Shown here in pieces: positions 7,843 through 19,426 of a DNA stretch of 64,000 nt. How positions within the stretch are numbered: position 1 is the stretch's first letter; every line of letters begins with the position of its first letter. The notes beneath the pieces were generated by a model that saw nothing but the letters and a program-made list of their open reading frames with translations, was not told the origin of the DNA and did not search any database. The DNA is taken from assembly GCA_963828015.1 (NCBI GenBank), contig CAWHCD010000004.1:310001-374000 (forward strand). Direction: 5' to 3'. This DNA is from CAVPUA01 sp963828015 (GTDB lineage: Bacteria; Actinomycetota; Actinomycetes; Mycobacteriales; Jatrophihabitantaceae). The position numbers and the translations under genes are program-made.

Positions 7843-7966
7843 TGCAGCCTCACCTCGTGAGCGAGACCACGACCGTCCGGCGCGGCGCTGCCCGCTGCCA
7901 CGTCCGGTCACCTCAACGCGCGCACTACACCCAGACGCACCGCAGAAATCCCTTAGGAGCCAGTTG

Positions 7967-7993
7967 ATGACAGACGAGCGAGCGGGCCGATGA
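7967..7993 (+). CDS. Eight-codon leader ORF upstream of macA1
   Basis: An ATG at 7967 with AGGAG seven bases upstream opens an eight-codon frame, MTDERAGR, whose TGA overlaps the ATG of the next gene as ATGA. The good Shine-Dalgarno belongs to this mini-ORF, while the adaptor ATG at 7990 has none of its own. Translational coupling is therefore plausible. Alternatively an indel hides a longer N-terminus for the adaptor, since frameshifts are frequent in the next 4 kb. Confidence 0.4.
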   Translation: MTDERAGR

Positions 7994-9269
7994 ACCCGTT
8001 CAAATCGGTGGGACGCACGGTTCGGGCCCACCCTCGCTGGAGCACCGTCGGCGTGGCCGTGATCCTGGTCGGCGCAGGCGTCGGCACCTATCTGGCCGTC
8101 AGTGACGGCGGCAGCACCCCGGCGGCCGCCGCGACCACAACAACGACCACGCAGACGGTGGCCACCGGCACGATCAAGCAGAGCGTCTCGGCCACGGGAA
8201 CCTTGGCCCCTGCCGTCGATGACACCCTGACCTTCTCCTCCTCCGGTGTGGTCACGTCGGTACTGGTCACGCAAGGACAGACGGTGGCGGCCGGCCAGCC
8301 GCTGGCGACCATCAACTCGGCGTCCCTGGCCGCGACCGTGGCCCAGGACAACGCCACCGTCGCCACCGACCAGGCTCGGGTCGACTCCGACGAGAGCGAC
8401 AGCGCCACGGCGGCCCAGCTGGCCGCCGATCAGGCCGCGCTCACCGCGGCGCAGAACCAGCTCGCCTCGGCCCAGGCCGCGCTGGCCGGGGCCACCATGA
8501 CCTCGCCCATCTCCGGCGTGGTCGCGACCGTCGGGCTGACCGTGGGCCAGACGGTGTCCGGCTCGGGCTCCGGCGGTTCCGGTGGATCCGGCGGGGCATC
8601 CAGTGCCGGCAGCACCTCCATCACATCGACCTCATCCAGCACGGGTATCGAGGTGATCAGCGCCGACTACCTGGGTCGTCAACGCGACCGTCGACGCCAC
8701 CTCGGTCGGCCTGATCAAGGTCGGCGATCAAGCCCAGCTGGCCATCACCGGCGCGACCAGCACGGTGTACGGCACGATCTCGACGATCGCCGTGCTCTCC
8801 TCTTCGACCGGCACCACGGCCAGCTATCCCGTCGTCATCGCGGTAACCGGATCACCGACCGGCCTGCACGACGGTGAAGCCGTCACCGCCAGCCTGATCT
8901 ACAAGCAACTAGTGACGTCATCGTCGTGCCGGTCACCGCACTGCATCGCACGTCCTCGGGCACTGAGTACGTCAACAAGCTGGTCAACGGCAAGGCCGTG
9001 CAAACCACCGTGGTCGTCGGCATCAGCTCCGGCCTGCAAACCCAGATCACCTCGGGCCTCGCGGCCGGCGACACCATCCAGATCCAGCAGGTCCGCCCCG
9101 ACCACGGGCTCGTCCTCCACGACCAGGGGCGGCACGACCACCCGCGGCGGCACCGGGACCGGCGGATTCACCGGCGGTGGCTTCGGCCGGCGGTGGGGGC
9201 GGCGGATTCACCGGCGGCGGCGGCGGTTCACCGGTGGCGGCGGCGGATTCACCGGCGGCGGTGGTCTCG

Positions 9270-9277
<8 letters not shown>
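7990..9277 (+). CDS. HlyD/MacA-type periplasmic adaptor of an ABC exporter (macA1), frameshifted
   Basis: Membrane-fusion protein that would couple the MacB-like transporter to its extracytoplasmic substrate. The N-terminus has one membrane anchor (residues about 18-38). A lipoyl/barrel part follows (VATGTIKQSVSATGTL, VTSVLVTQGQTVAAGQPLAT), then an alpha-hairpin (AAQLAADQAALTAAQNQLAS), the second lipoyl half (TMTSPISGVVATVGLTVGQT) and a beta-barrel region in a second frame (VYGTISTIAVLSSS). The C-terminal part, read in a third frame (VIVVPVTALHRTSSGTEYV), ends in a Gly/Phe/Thr-rich tail with a stop at 9277. At least three indels break the frame. The next gene starts inside its end, an 8-base overlap. 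Confidence 0.8.
9160..9270. repeat. Imperfect GGCGGATTCACCGG repeats encoding a Gly-rich tail
   Basis: Several imperfect copies of a unit close to GGCGGATTCACCGGCGGCGG encode repeated GGFTGGG in the tail of macA1. Frame slips occur between copies, so unit number and length could also be affected by misassembly. Confidence 0.7.
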
Positions 9278-11230
<1,953 letters not shown>

Positions 11231-11276
11231 CCCCGTGCCCGCGACCGACCGTTCTAACGACCAGGAAAGGCACCTC

Positions 11277-12209
11277 ATGTTCAGCCGCCGCATCAGTTCG
11301 GCCATTTCGACGGGTCGACGACCCCGTTCGGTTCGCATCGTCGCACTGACGGCCGTCGCGATCGCCGCTCGCGCTCACCCTGAGTGCCTGCAGCAGCGGC
11401 TCGTCGAAGTCTTCCTCGAGCAGCGCCGCGCCCTCGCCCTCGGCCAGCGCATCCCCGGCCGGGAATGGCACCGGCGGAACGGGTGCCCGCGGCCCGGCGG
11501 CGTCGGGAACGATCGCCGCCGTCTCCGGTACGACCATGCAAGTACAGAGCCAGCAAGACGGCCAGGTCGCGGTCAGCTGGACCCCGACGACCACGTTCAC
11601 CCAGCAGGTCGCGGTCGCCGTTTCCTCGATCACGGCCGGTGAATGCGTGACCGCGGTGGCCACCACCGGGTCGGCCACAGACACCACGCTCACGGCGACC
11701 AGCATCACCGTCCGGCAGCCGACCAACGGCTCGTGCACCGGCGGCTTCGGCGGCGGTGCCGGCACGCGGCCCAGCGGTGCTCCCACCGGTACGCGGACCC
11801 GGCCGAGCGGCGGGTTCACGCCACCGTCCGGCAGCGGCCGGCGGCGCGGGGCGCACGGGTGCATTCGCCACGGGCGCCGTCGTGTCGGTCTCCGGCGCCA
11901 CGATCGTCGTCGCCGCCACTGACTTCACGGCGCGGATCGAGCTCCAGCACGACCACCAACAAGACCGTGACCACCGACGCGACGACCAAGATCACCACCG
12001 AGCAGGCGGCCACCTCGAGCGCGGCGACCGTCGGCCGTTGCGCCTCCGCGCAGGGCACCGCCGATTCGAGTGGGACCGTCACCGCGACCAGCATCGCGGT
12101 CACCGATCCGGTCAACGGCACCTGCACCACCGGGTTCGGTGGCGGGTTCGGCGGCGGCTTCGGTCGCGGCGGCGCGGGCGCACCGTCCGGTGGAGGCACC
12201 GGTGGCTGA
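11277..12209 (+). CDS. Secreted lipoprotein with DUF5666-like beta repeats, frameshifted
   Basis: ATG at 11277 with an AGGAAAGG Shine-Dalgarno. A basic N-terminus and hydrophobic segment lead, after one frameshift, to a lipobox (LTLSACSSG). Two related beta-rich modules follow. The first contains GTIAAVSGTTMQVQSQQ and QVAVSWTPTTTFTQQVAV; the second contains GAVVSVSGATIVVAATDF and TTNKTVTTDATTKITTEQ. Each ends in a 'TATSI.V..P.NG.CT.GF' phrase and a Gly-rich tail. The pattern 'V.SVSG.T..V' resembles DUF5666 domains, but the assignment is tentative. It lies between the MacB-like gene and a second adaptor and overlaps that adaptor by 8 bases, so it is probably a substrate-binding or accessory part of the same exporter. 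Confidence 0.7.
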
Positions 12210-14130
12210 GCAGTCGAACACCGCCCGGGCCCGTCGCCGGCGTAAGCAACGCCGGCGGATCGGGGCCATCGGCGCCGGCGTGGTCGTCGTTGCGGTGGGC
12301 AGCACCGCGGCGATCGCGGCCAGCACGCACAGCAGTTCCGGGCCGGTTACCGCCACCATCGGCACCGGCTCGGTGACCCAGACCATCGCCGCCTCCGGTG
12401 CGGTGGCGGCTCCGAGCCAGACCAGCGCCACATTCGCCACGTCGGGCACGGTGGCGACGGTCGCGGTGAAGGCCGGCGATGCCGTCACCGCCGGCGAGGT
12501 GCTGGCCACCCTCAACCCGACGGCCTTGCAGAGCGCGTTGGACTCGGCCAACGCCACGGTGGCCACCGACCAGCAGAGGCTGGAGAACGACGAGACCGGC
12601 CAGACCAGCAGCACGGGCAGCACGGGCAGCACGGGCAGCACGAGCGGGGGCGGCGGGGCCACGGCCACCACGAATGCCTACGTGACCAGCACCATCGCGA
12701 CCGAATCGGTCACGCACGCGGTGCTCACCGCCGCGATCTCCTCCGCTCCGACGCTCGCTCAGTTGATCCCACAGATCCAGGCCGCGCAGAAGGCCCTGAT
12801 CGCCGCGCAGAAAACCGTCGACACCGACCGGGCCCAGATCACGACCGATCAGGCCGCCGTGACCACCGACCAGACCGCGGTGAGCACGGACGTCACGAGC
12901 AACACCACCCTCTACACCGCGGTGGTCAGCGCCCAGGCGAAGGTCGACGCCGACGTAGCCGGCAACGCCGGCGCGCCGCAGCTGGCCACCGACCAGGCGG
13001 CGCTCACCACGGCCCAGGCCAATTACAAGGCGAACGCGGACAAGCTCACCACCGATACGGCGAAGCTGGGCACCGACACCACGACGCTGAACGCCGATAT
13101 CAAGACTCTGAACGACGACATCGGGAGTACGACTCCTGTCACCGCGCCCCCGACGCCCGCATCCACCAGTCCCACGCTCTACTCCTCGATCGCGGCTCTG
13201 GACGCGCTGCTGGCCGAACTGCCGACCGCGTCCACCGGCACGTCAACGGGCAGCGGCAGCGGGTCGACCGGCACCGGCACGTCGGGGTCGAGCACCAGCG
13301 GAGCCGCGCGGTCCACCGGTGGGTCTTCGACGTCGGCAACCGGCGGCACCTCCGGAAGCACCGGCGGTTCCTCGTCGAAGAGCACCACCACCACGAGCAC
13401 CCCGGCCAGCGCGTCACAGCTCGCCGCCGATCAGGCCCAGATCGATGCCGCCCAGGCCCTGGTGACGGTGGCCCAGCAGAACCTGAACGCCGCCACGCTG
13501 ACCAGCACCGTCACGGGCACCGTCGCCACTGTCGGCTTCAAGGTCGGCTCCAGCTCGAGCGGATCGAGCATCACGATCCTCGGAACCGGCAATCAGGTGG
13601 TCAAGGTGGCCGTCCCTCTCAGCGAGATCGACCAGATCAAGACGGGTCAGTCGGCGTCGGTCAAGGTCGACGGCGTGAGCCAGACCGTTCAGGGCACGGT
13701 GACGAAGGTCGGCCTGCTCAGCACCACTTCCGGATCGTCCACGACCTTCCCGGTCACGATCACCTTCGCCAACGGGAGCCCGGCCGTGCATGACGGCGTC
13801 GGCGCGGCGGTGACGATCACGACCGGGAACGTCGACGGCGCGGTCGTCGTGCCGAACTCGGCCATCACCACGATCGGCACCCGGCACACGGTCATGGTCG
13901 TGAGCAACGGCAAGACGACGACCACGGCCATCACGCTGGGCCTCGTCGGCCCGGACACCAGTCAGGTCACCGCCGGCCTCAAGGCCGGTCAGAGCGTCGA
14001 GCTCGCCGATCCGAAGACGGCGTTGCCGAGCAGCACGACCAGCAGCTCCACGACCAGTCGCTTCGGGACCGGCACCTTCCCGACCGGTGGGTTCATCGGC
14101 ACCGGGGGTGGGACCACCCGCACTCGCTGA
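12202..14130 (+). CDS. Second HlyD/MacA-type periplasmic adaptor (macA2), intact
   Basis: A 642-residue membrane-fusion protein with GTG start at 12202 inside the end of the preceding gene. A basic N-terminus (ARARRRRKQRRRIGAIGAG) and one membrane helix (residues about 18-38) are followed by lipoyl-like halves (SVTQTIAASGAVAAPSQ ... VAVKAGDAVTAGEVLATL). A very long insert between them (residues about 120-420) has coiled-coil 'TTDQAAVTTDQTAVSTD' repeats and Ser/Thr/Gly-rich linkers. The second lipoyl half is TLTSTVTGTVATVGFKVGSS. The beta-barrel (VVKVAVPLSEIDQIKTGQ) and membrane-proximal domain (GAVVVPNSAITTIGTRHTVM) complete it. It is far longer than typical MacA (about 370 residues) because of the hairpin and linkers. 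Unlike its three upstream neighbours it reads in one frame. Confidence 0.88.
   Translation: MAEQSNTARARRRRKQRRRIGAIGAGVVVVAVGSTAAIAASTHSSSGPVTATIGTGSVTQTIAASGAVAAPSQTSATFATSGTVATVAVKAGDAVTAGEVLATLNPTALQSALDSANATVATDQQRLENDETGQTSSTGSTGSTGSTSGGGGATATTNAYVTSTIATESVTHAVLTAAISSAPTLAQLIPQIQAAQKALIAAQKTVDTDRAQITTDQAAVTTDQTAVSTDVTSNTTLYTAVVSAQAKVDADVAGNAGAPQLATDQAALTTAQANYKANADKLTTDTAKLGTDTTTLNADIKTLNDDIGSTTPVTAPPTPASTSPTLYSSIAALDALLAELPTASTGTSTGSGSGSTGTGTSGSSTSGAARSTGGSSTSATGGTSGSTGGSSSKSTTTTSTPASASQLAADQAQIDAAQALVTVAQQNLNAATLTSTVTGTVATVGFKVGSSSSGSSITILGTGNQVVKVAVPLSEIDQIKTGQSASVKVDGVSQTVQGTVTKVGLLSTTSGSSTTFPVTITFANGSPAVHDGVGAAVTITTGNVDGAVVVPNSAITTIGTRHTVMVVSNGKTTTTAITLGLVGPDTSQVTAGLKAGQSVELADPKTALPSSTTSSSTTSRFGTGTFPTGGFIGTGGGTTRTR
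12610..12645. repeat. Four 9-bp tandem units (AGCACGGGC) in macA2
   Basis: Four consecutive 9-bp units, the last with one change, encode STG-STG-STG-STS in a flexible linker of the adaptor. In-frame, so copy-number changes would not disrupt the gene. Confidence 0.85.
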
Positions 14131-14240
14131 CCGGCCCGGGATCTCCTGCGTTCACCTGCTGTTCCGCTATCGTTTGCCCGCCGGCTAGGTGGAACAGGCT
14201 CCTACACCCAGGGACTTCGCAGCGATGATCGGACGACACC

Positions 14241-15959
14241 ATGAAGCTTGACCGCGCCGCTCTCGTCCGGGGGGTGCGCCCGGTATCACTGCGCGGCTAC
14301 CACCGCAGCTGGCTGCGCCCTGACGTGCTGGCCGGCGTCACCCTAGCCGCAGTGGCCATTCCCGAGACGATGGGCTACACGTCGATCGCCCAGACGCCGA
14401 TCGTCACCGGGCTGTACACGATCATCTTTCCGGCGATCGCCTTCACCCTCTTCGGTTCGGCCAAACTACTTGTTGTCGGCGCCGACTCGGCCACGGCCGC
14501 GATCCTGTCGGCCGGGCTGGTGGCGATGGGCGTCTCGGGCCTGACGCCGGACTCGCCCGAGTGGGTCGCGTTCTGCAGCCTGACTGCGCTCGTCTGTGCG
14601 GCGATGCTGGGTATCGCCCGCTTGTTGCGTCTGGGCTTCATCGGGGACTTCCTGTCCGCGGCGGTGTTGATCGGGTTCCTCACCGGCGTGGGGATTCAGG
14701 TGCTCAGTGGTCAGATCCCGGGCATGCTCGGCATCCCCAAGGGCAGCGGGCGCTGGCTGAGCCAGCAGTGGCACTGGATCACCAACCTGGACAACCTCAG
14801 CTGGGCCACCTTCGGTTACGCCGTCCTGACGATTGTGATCATCCTGGGCTGCAAGCGATTCGCGCCGAAGGTCCCCGGAGCGGTCGTGGCCGTCATCCTG
14901 ACGATCATCATCTCGGCGTCTCTGAACTCCTCGGCGCACGGCGTCGCGGTGGTGGGAACCGTCCCGAAGGGCTGGCCGCCGTTCGGCCTCCCATCCGGGC
15001 TGACCTGGTCCGACGTACCGAAGGTATTCGGCACGGCCTTCTCGTGCATGGTGTTGATCATTGCCCAAAGCGCAGCGACCGCGCGGAGCTTCGCCATGAA
15101 ACACGGCGATCCGGTCGATATCAACCGTGACCTGATCGGGCTGGGGGCGGCCAACCTGGCCGCTGGCCTGACCGGCACGTTCGTCGTCAACGGCAGCCCG
15201 ACCAAGACGCAGATCCTCGACTCGCAGAAGGGCCGGACGCAGGTATCAAACCTGACCATGGCCGCGATCACCCTGCTCGTCGTCCTGTTCTTCGCGACCG
15301 TGCTGAAGGACATGCCCGAGTCGGTGTTGGCCGCCATCGTGTTCCTCATCGGCTTCGACCTGATCGACGTGAAGGGCCTACGCCAGATCCTCAGTCGGCG
15401 CCCGGTGGAGTTCGTCATCGCCGCGGCCACCGGCATCGTGGTGTTCGCGATCGGCGTCGAAGAGGGCATCATCCTGGCGATCATCCTGTCGATCCTGGAA
15501 ATCATTCGCCGCCAGTACAACCCGTCCCACTTCGTGCTCGGCGTGAACAAGGACGGCGAGCCCTCTTACGAGGCCGCGTCGGCCGGCACGCAGAGCGCGC
15601 CCGGACTGATCGTCTTCCGCTACGACGCCGACCTGTTCTACGCCAACGCCAACCGCTTTGTCGACGACGTCGAGAAGCTGATCTCGGCCGCGCCCGACCC
15701 GGTGCGGTGCCTGATCCTCGACGCCTCCGCCCTCTCCGACGTCGACTACTCGGCCGGCCTGAGTCTGGGCAATCTGCTGGACTATCTGCAAGCCCATCAG
15801 ATCGAGTTCAAGCTGGCCCGAGCCGACGAGGGTCTGATCAAAACACTCGACGTCTACGGCCTGCTGGGCCGGATCGACCCGGCCAACATCTACGGAAACC
15901 TCATCGACGCGGTCCGCTCCTTCCTGCCGAACGCCGGCCTGCATCGGCCGGTAGGCTGA
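14241..15959 (+). CDS. SulP-family anion transporter with C-terminal STAS domain
   Basis: SLC26/SulP permease that moves sulfate, bicarbonate or another anion with a cation or by exchange. The membrane domain (residues about 25-430) has around a dozen helices and the family N-terminal signature (VAIPETMGYTSIAQTPIVTG). NGSPTKTQILDSQKGRTQ and KDMPESVLAAIVFLIGFDLI are also typical. The C-terminal STAS domain (residues about 455-565) contains LIVFRYDADLFYANANRF and LILDASALSDVDYSAG. The 572-residue length is normal. It begins 110 bp after macA2 and probably has its own promoter. Substrate cannot be read from the sequence. Confidence 0.93.
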   Translation: MKLDRAALVRGVRPVSLRGYHRSWLRPDVLAGVTLAAVAIPETMGYTSIAQTPIVTGLYTIIFPAIAFTLFGSAKLLVVGADSATAAILSAGLVAMGVSGLTPDSPEWVAFCSLTALVCAAMLGIARLLRLGFIGDFLSAAVLIGFLTGVGIQVLSGQIPGMLGIPKGSGRWLSQQWHWITNLDNLSWATFGYAVLTIVIILGCKRFAPKVPGAVVAVILTIIISASLNSSAHGVAVVGTVPKGWPPFGLPSGLTWSDVPKVFGTAFSCMVLIIAQSAATARSFAMKHGDPVDINRDLIGLGAANLAAGLTGTFVVNGSPTKTQILDSQKGRTQVSNLTMAAITLLVVLFFATVLKDMPESVLAAIVFLIGFDLIDVKGLRQILSRRPVEFVIAAATGIVVFAIGVEEGIILAIILSILEIIRRQYNPSHFVLGVNKDGEPSYEAASAGTQSAPGLIVFRYDADLFYANANRFVDDVEKLISAAPDPVRCLILDASALSDVDYSAGLSLGNLLDYLQAHQIEFKLARADEGLIKTLDVYGLLGRIDPANIYGNLIDAVRSFLPNAGLHRPVG

Positions 15960-15988
15960 GCGACTCGCCGGAGTCGAGGAGATCGACG

Positions 15989-16696
15989 ATGCCGCACGCA
16001 TGGATGGCCGCCTTGCGCACGACCTTCGCGAGAGGGGCCGAGCGCTACGACATCCTCCTGCTCATCGTCATCATCAGCCTGTTGAGCGCTCCGTTCGAGA
16101 CCCCGGCCCTGCGTCCGGTATTCGTGGCCATCCAGGCCGTGGCCTGGCTGTTCGTGCTGTGGACCTCGAATGCTCCGGTCCTCGCCCTCCGGCTGGCCGC
16201 GGTCGTGTCCGTGGTCGCGATCATCGTGGCCGGCACGACCCAGCTCGGCACCAGCTCGACGGCTCAAGAGGGCTTCACGATCGCCGGCACCCTGCTGTGC
16301 CTGGCCGTCATAATCGCCACCGCCCGCGCCCTGACGCAGCGCAGCCACAACACGGCTCGCGTGCTGGCCGGCGCATTGACGATCTACCTGCTCTTCGGTC
16401 TGATCTTCGCCTACGTGTACGCCCTCATCGGTGAGCTGCACACGGGAGGATTCTTCGCCCAGCCCGGCCCGTTCGATCCCACTTCCTACATCTACTACAG
16501 CTTCATCACGATGACGACGGTCGGATTCGGCGACCTGACCTCCAACAACAACCTCGGCCGGATGATCACGGTCTTCGAGGCCCTGCTGGGCCAGATCTAC
16601 CTGGTCACCGTCGTCGCCGTGGTGGTCACGAACCGCCCCGCGCGCCGCATTGCCCGAGCCGAGGGACCGGCCGATCCCGTCTCGGGCGACGAGTAG
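15989..16696 (+). CDS. Two-pore-helix potassium channel-like membrane protein
   Basis: A 235-residue membrane protein with an ATG preceded by GAGGAGA. About four hydrophobic segments precede a pore region near residues 160-205. There the selectivity-filter motif MTTVGFGDL, the hallmark of K+ channels, follows the pore helix SYIYYSFITMT and precedes a last transmembrane helix (LLGQIYLVTVVAVVV). There is no RCK/TrkA-N regulatory domain. The organisation resembles small bacterial ion-channel (Ion_trans_2) proteins. It lies 29 bp after the SulP gene in the same direction. Confidence 0.87.
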   Translation: MPHAWMAALRTTFARGAERYDILLLIVIISLLSAPFETPALRPVFVAIQAVAWLFVLWTSNAPVLALRLAAVVSVVAIIVAGTTQLGTSSTAQEGFTIAGTLLCLAVIIATARALTQRSHNTARVLAGALTIYLLFGLIFAYVYALIGELHTGGFFAQPGPFDPTSYIYYSFITMTTVGFGDLTSNNNLGRMITVFEALLGQIYLVTVVAVVVTNRPARRIARAEGPADPVSGDE

Positions 16697-16699
16697 CGC

Positions 16700-18121
16700 T
16701 CAGACGCCTTCGACCGCCTGGAGGGCACCGGAGCGGACGGCCGCACTGAACTGCGCGTAGTCACGGTCGTTCTGATCGGCATAACGGTGCGAGAAGTCGA
16801 CGATGGCCCGATCGAACTTGTCGGACTTTCCCAGGTAGGCGGCGATCGCGACCGGGTCACCGGAGCGGGCGTGCGCCCGGGCCAGCGTCCACCCACAGGC
16901 GCGGGCGTACATCGTCATCCCGGCCGGGATCATCAGCTCGACCTCGGCCGATGCCTTCATGTCGCGCAGTTGACGCCAGTAGAAGTGCCGGCTGATGTCG
17001 ATGCCGACCGTCCAGCCGAGGAAGATGTCACTGGCCGCCTGCATCAGCCGCTGGCCCTGGACGACCCGCTCGCCATGGTTGGCGTACTGGCTACGCGGGA
17101 GGTAGTCCTCGTACACCGACGAGGTCGCCTCCTTGACCTGCAGGAAGAGCGGGTCCTGCTCGTCGCGGCCCTGCAGCAACGCGATGAACGCGCGCGTCCC
17201 GACACTGCCCACGCCGACGACCTTGCGGGCCACATCGACCAGGGTGAAGCGCTCGAGCAGCTGCCGCCGGTCGTCGGGCAAGGTCAACCGGTAGGACCGC
17301 AGCTGCTCGTGGATCAGATCGGTGATCTGCTCGCTCGACCCGTAGACGCCGACGAGCTCCCGGGACGGAATGAGCACCGGTGGCTGGTGCGCGATGCGGT
17401 AGCGCCCGTCGACCAGCTCGGCCAACTTCGACTGCGCCTGCAAGCTGTTCCGGGTGCGCGCCTTGGCCGTGGCCGTCTGGGCCTTGGCCAGCACCTGCTT
17501 GTTCGCCTTGCTCTTCGATCCGGCGCCGGTGGTCGCCGCGAGGCCGAGCAAGTCGGTCTCGGACATGCGGGCGTACCAGATGTCCAGCGTGTCCATGGCC
17601 GCGAACTCGATCATGGCCTGGTGATAGGTGGCAACCGACGTCAGCGTGATCGCCCGGGCCTCTGCCTCGCCGTACCCGTTGTGTCGCGCGGCGATCGTGA
17701 AGCTGGCGGCCAGCCGCTTGACGTCGAACTCGAACGGTCCGGGCAACGTCTCGTCGAAGTCGTTCAGGTCGAACAACAACGTGCGTTCGGGCGAGGCAAA
17801 GCCCCCGAAGTTGGATAGATGGGCATCACCGCAGAGCTGGACGTTCAAGCCGGAGGTGGGAGTCGTCGCCAGGTCAGCCGCCATGATCTTGGCGCCACCG
17901 CGGTAGAACGTGAATGGCGAGACCAGCATTCGGCCGTGCCGCACCGGCACCAGATCCTGCTCGCGGGTGGCGTCCTGCGCTTCGAGCAGTCCGACCGGGT
18001 CAGGTCGGTCGTGAGCCGGCCGCCAACCGGCGTGGCTGTCGGGCGCGGCCTGGGTGCGTACCTGCTTGCCCCACGCCCGCCGTTCTTGCACAGTCAGATG
18101 CGTTACCGCTGGTGCGTTCAT
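16700..18121 (-). CDS. DUF2252 family protein (kinase-like fold)
   Basis: A 473-residue cytoplasmic protein of unknown activity. It has the DUF2252 hallmarks GRMLVSPFTFYRGGAKIMA, CGDAHLSNFGGFASPER, DLNDFDETLPGPFEFDVKRL and GVGSVGTRAFIALLQGRDE. These DxD and HxxNF-like patterns have led others to compare the family with aminoglycoside/choline kinases. The ATG at 18121 is preceded by GGAGG six bases upstream. It converges with the channel gene, leaving only three bases between the stops. Confidence 0.92.
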   Translation of the reverse strand: MNAPAVTHLTVQERRAWGKQVRTQAAPDSHAGWRPAHDRPDPVGLLEAQDATREQDLVPVRHGRMLVSPFTFYRGGAKIMAADLATTPTSGLNVQLCGDAHLSNFGGFASPERTLLFDLNDFDETLPGPFEFDVKRLAASFTIAARHNGYGEAEARAITLTSVATYHQAMIEFAAMDTLDIWYARMSETDLLGLAATTGAGSKSKANKQVLAKAQTATAKARTRNSLQAQSKLAELVDGRYRIAHQPPVLIPSRELVGVYGSSEQITDLIHEQLRSYRLTLPDDRRQLLERFTLVDVARKVVGVGSVGTRAFIALLQGRDEQDPLFLQVKEATSSVYEDYLPRSQYANHGERVVQGQRLMQAASDIFLGWTVGIDISRHFYWRQLRDMKASAEVELMIPAGMTMYARACGWTLARAHARSGDPVAIAAYLGKSDKFDRAIVDFSHRYADQNDRDYAQFSAAVRSGALQAVEGV

Positions 18122-18188
18122 CGACTACCTCCGACGGGCTACGAATAGCGCGAGCCTACCGCTGGAGCGATCATGCGCGAGCCTGCTG

Positions 18189-18216
18189 TTGTCAGTGATC
18201 GTTTCGTTGATAGGTT
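18189..18216 (+). promoter_or_regulatory. Predicted sigma-70-type promoter for the SHOCT protein
   Basis: TTGTCA (18189-18194) and TAGGTT (18211-18216) are separated by 16 bases, 34 bp upstream of the ATG at 18250. Fit to the primary sigma factor consensus is reasonable; no other element was seen. Confidence 0.45.
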
Positions 18217-18249
18217 GACTCGCTGACAACCGCGTGAAGGGACCCAAAA

Positions 18250-18672
18250 ATGGCTAATTCCGTAGCTAGTTCAGTGCTGGCGGATTCGCAGAACTATCCG
18301 CTGCTCAACCTGTTCTGGACGATGTTCATCTTCTTCATCTGGATCCTCTGGATCTTCCTGCTGTTCCGGATCTTCATCGACATCTTCCGCAGCCGGGACC
18401 TGGGCGGTTGGGGCAAGGCCGGCTGGGCGATCTTCGTCATCATCCTGCCGTTCCTCGGCGTGCTGGTGTATCTCATTGCGCGCGGCGGTTCGATGCACGA
18501 GCGCGACGTCAAAGAGGCTCAGGCTCAGCAGCAGGCCTTCGACGACTACGTGAAGCAGACCGCCGGCTCAGCCAACTCTGCCGACGAACTCGCCAAGTTG
18601 GCCAGCCTGCGCGACCAGGGTGTGCTCAGCGAAGCCGAGTTCACGGCCCAGAAGGCGAAGCTGCTCGCGTAG
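18250..18672 (+). CDS. PLDc_N/SHOCT-domain small membrane protein
   Basis: A 140-residue protein. Residues about 18-45 and 55-78 are two membrane helices with the PLDc_N-like pattern (LLFRIFIDIFRSRDLGGWGK ... IFVIILPFLGVLVYLIARG). A short basic/acidic linker leads to a C-terminal SHOCT motif (LAKLASLRDQGVLSEAEFTA), a short helical module often at the end of bacterial membrane or regulatory proteins. The start has GAAGGGA seven bases upstream of ATG. Its last 32 bases overlap the convergent gene 18641-19336. Function is unknown. Confidence 0.88.
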   Translation: MANSVASSVLADSQNYPLLNLFWTMFIFFIWILWIFLLFRIFIDIFRSRDLGGWGKAGWAIFVIILPFLGVLVYLIARGGSMHERDVKEAQAQQQAFDDYVKQTAGSANSADELAKLASLRDQGVLSEAEFTAQKAKLLA

Positions 18673-19336
18673 CTGCTCTCGGCGGCAACAGCACCGCGGC
18701 GCCGACCAGGAAGCACAGGGCGCCGATCAGCGTGCCGAGGTTGGACAGCTCGGCGTTGCGGTCGTTGTCGGTAGCCGGCACGACGTAGGCCGCGATCGCC
18801 GAGACGCCGAACGCGATTGAACCCAAGAGGTTGAGGGTGGCGCTCCACCAGTCCCGGGAGCGCCGCCCGTCGCGGAGGAACTCGCGACGGGCCAGGACCG
18901 AGCCCAGCCCGGATGCGATCAGGAAGGCTATCGAGCCGAGCACGTCCGGTCGCCAGATCCGGGCGTCCTCGGTGGCGGCCGTGAGGTTGTGTCCTAGCGC
19001 GTTGCCCGTACTCCAGTTGAACCAGAGCGTGCCGGCGAGCTGGACCGCCGACGCCACCCAGTTCAGGTCACGCGGGGCCCAGACCCAGACCCGACGACCG
19101 GCCCGCTGCGCTTCGGGCAGGTCGGCGACGGCCGCGCGGTACTGCAGGAAGCCGGCCGAGGTGAAGAAGATCGAGCCGAGGAAGAACGTGGCCGCATCGG
19201 CCGACAGACCCACCGCGTCGGCGTAGCCCGGAATCGCTCCCAACGCGAACAATGCCGAGCCGATGATGAACAGCCAGGCCATCGGCACCAGGGTCGAGGC
19301 GACCGGGGACCCCGTCGACGCCTTACGGTCGGTCAC
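18641..19336 (-). CDS. YrhK-like multi-pass membrane protein
   Basis: A 231-residue hydrophobic protein with about six membrane helices. The C-terminal pattern (LNLLGSIAFGVSAIAAYVV ... NLGTLIGALCFLVGAAVLL) resembles YrhK-type domains found in actinobacterial membrane proteins, where 'GS..F..SA' and 'NLGT..GALCFL.GA' recur. The N-terminal half (FFLGSIFFTSAGFLQYRAA) looks like a divergent second copy, suggesting internal duplication. The GTG start at 19336 has only a weak Shine-Dalgarno. No enzymatic motif was found. Confidence 0.65.
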   Translation of the reverse strand: MTDRKASTGSPVASTLVPMAWLFIIGSALFALGAIPGYADAVGLSADAATFFLGSIFFTSAGFLQYRAAVADLPEAQRAGRRVWVWAPRDLNWVASAVQLAGTLWFNWSTGNALGHNLTAATEDARIWRPDVLGSIAFLIASGLGSVLARREFLRDGRRSRDWWSATLNLLGSIAFGVSAIAAYVVPATDNDRNAELSNLGTLIGALCFLVGAAVLLPPRAATRAASPSGP

Positions 19337-19426
19337 AGTTCACCCGGGCGGGGTGATGGGCAGTGCATGATGAGGCCCTACCTTCAAATGTGTCCGACCG
19401 CGTCCTCGTGTCTGGAGCCATCACCC

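Noticed and set aside
12610..12645. Short tandem repeats in macA2 as a possible CRISPR array
   Set aside because: The units are 9 bp, contiguous and in frame, with no spacers and no cas genes nearby. They encode a Ser-Thr-Gly linker.
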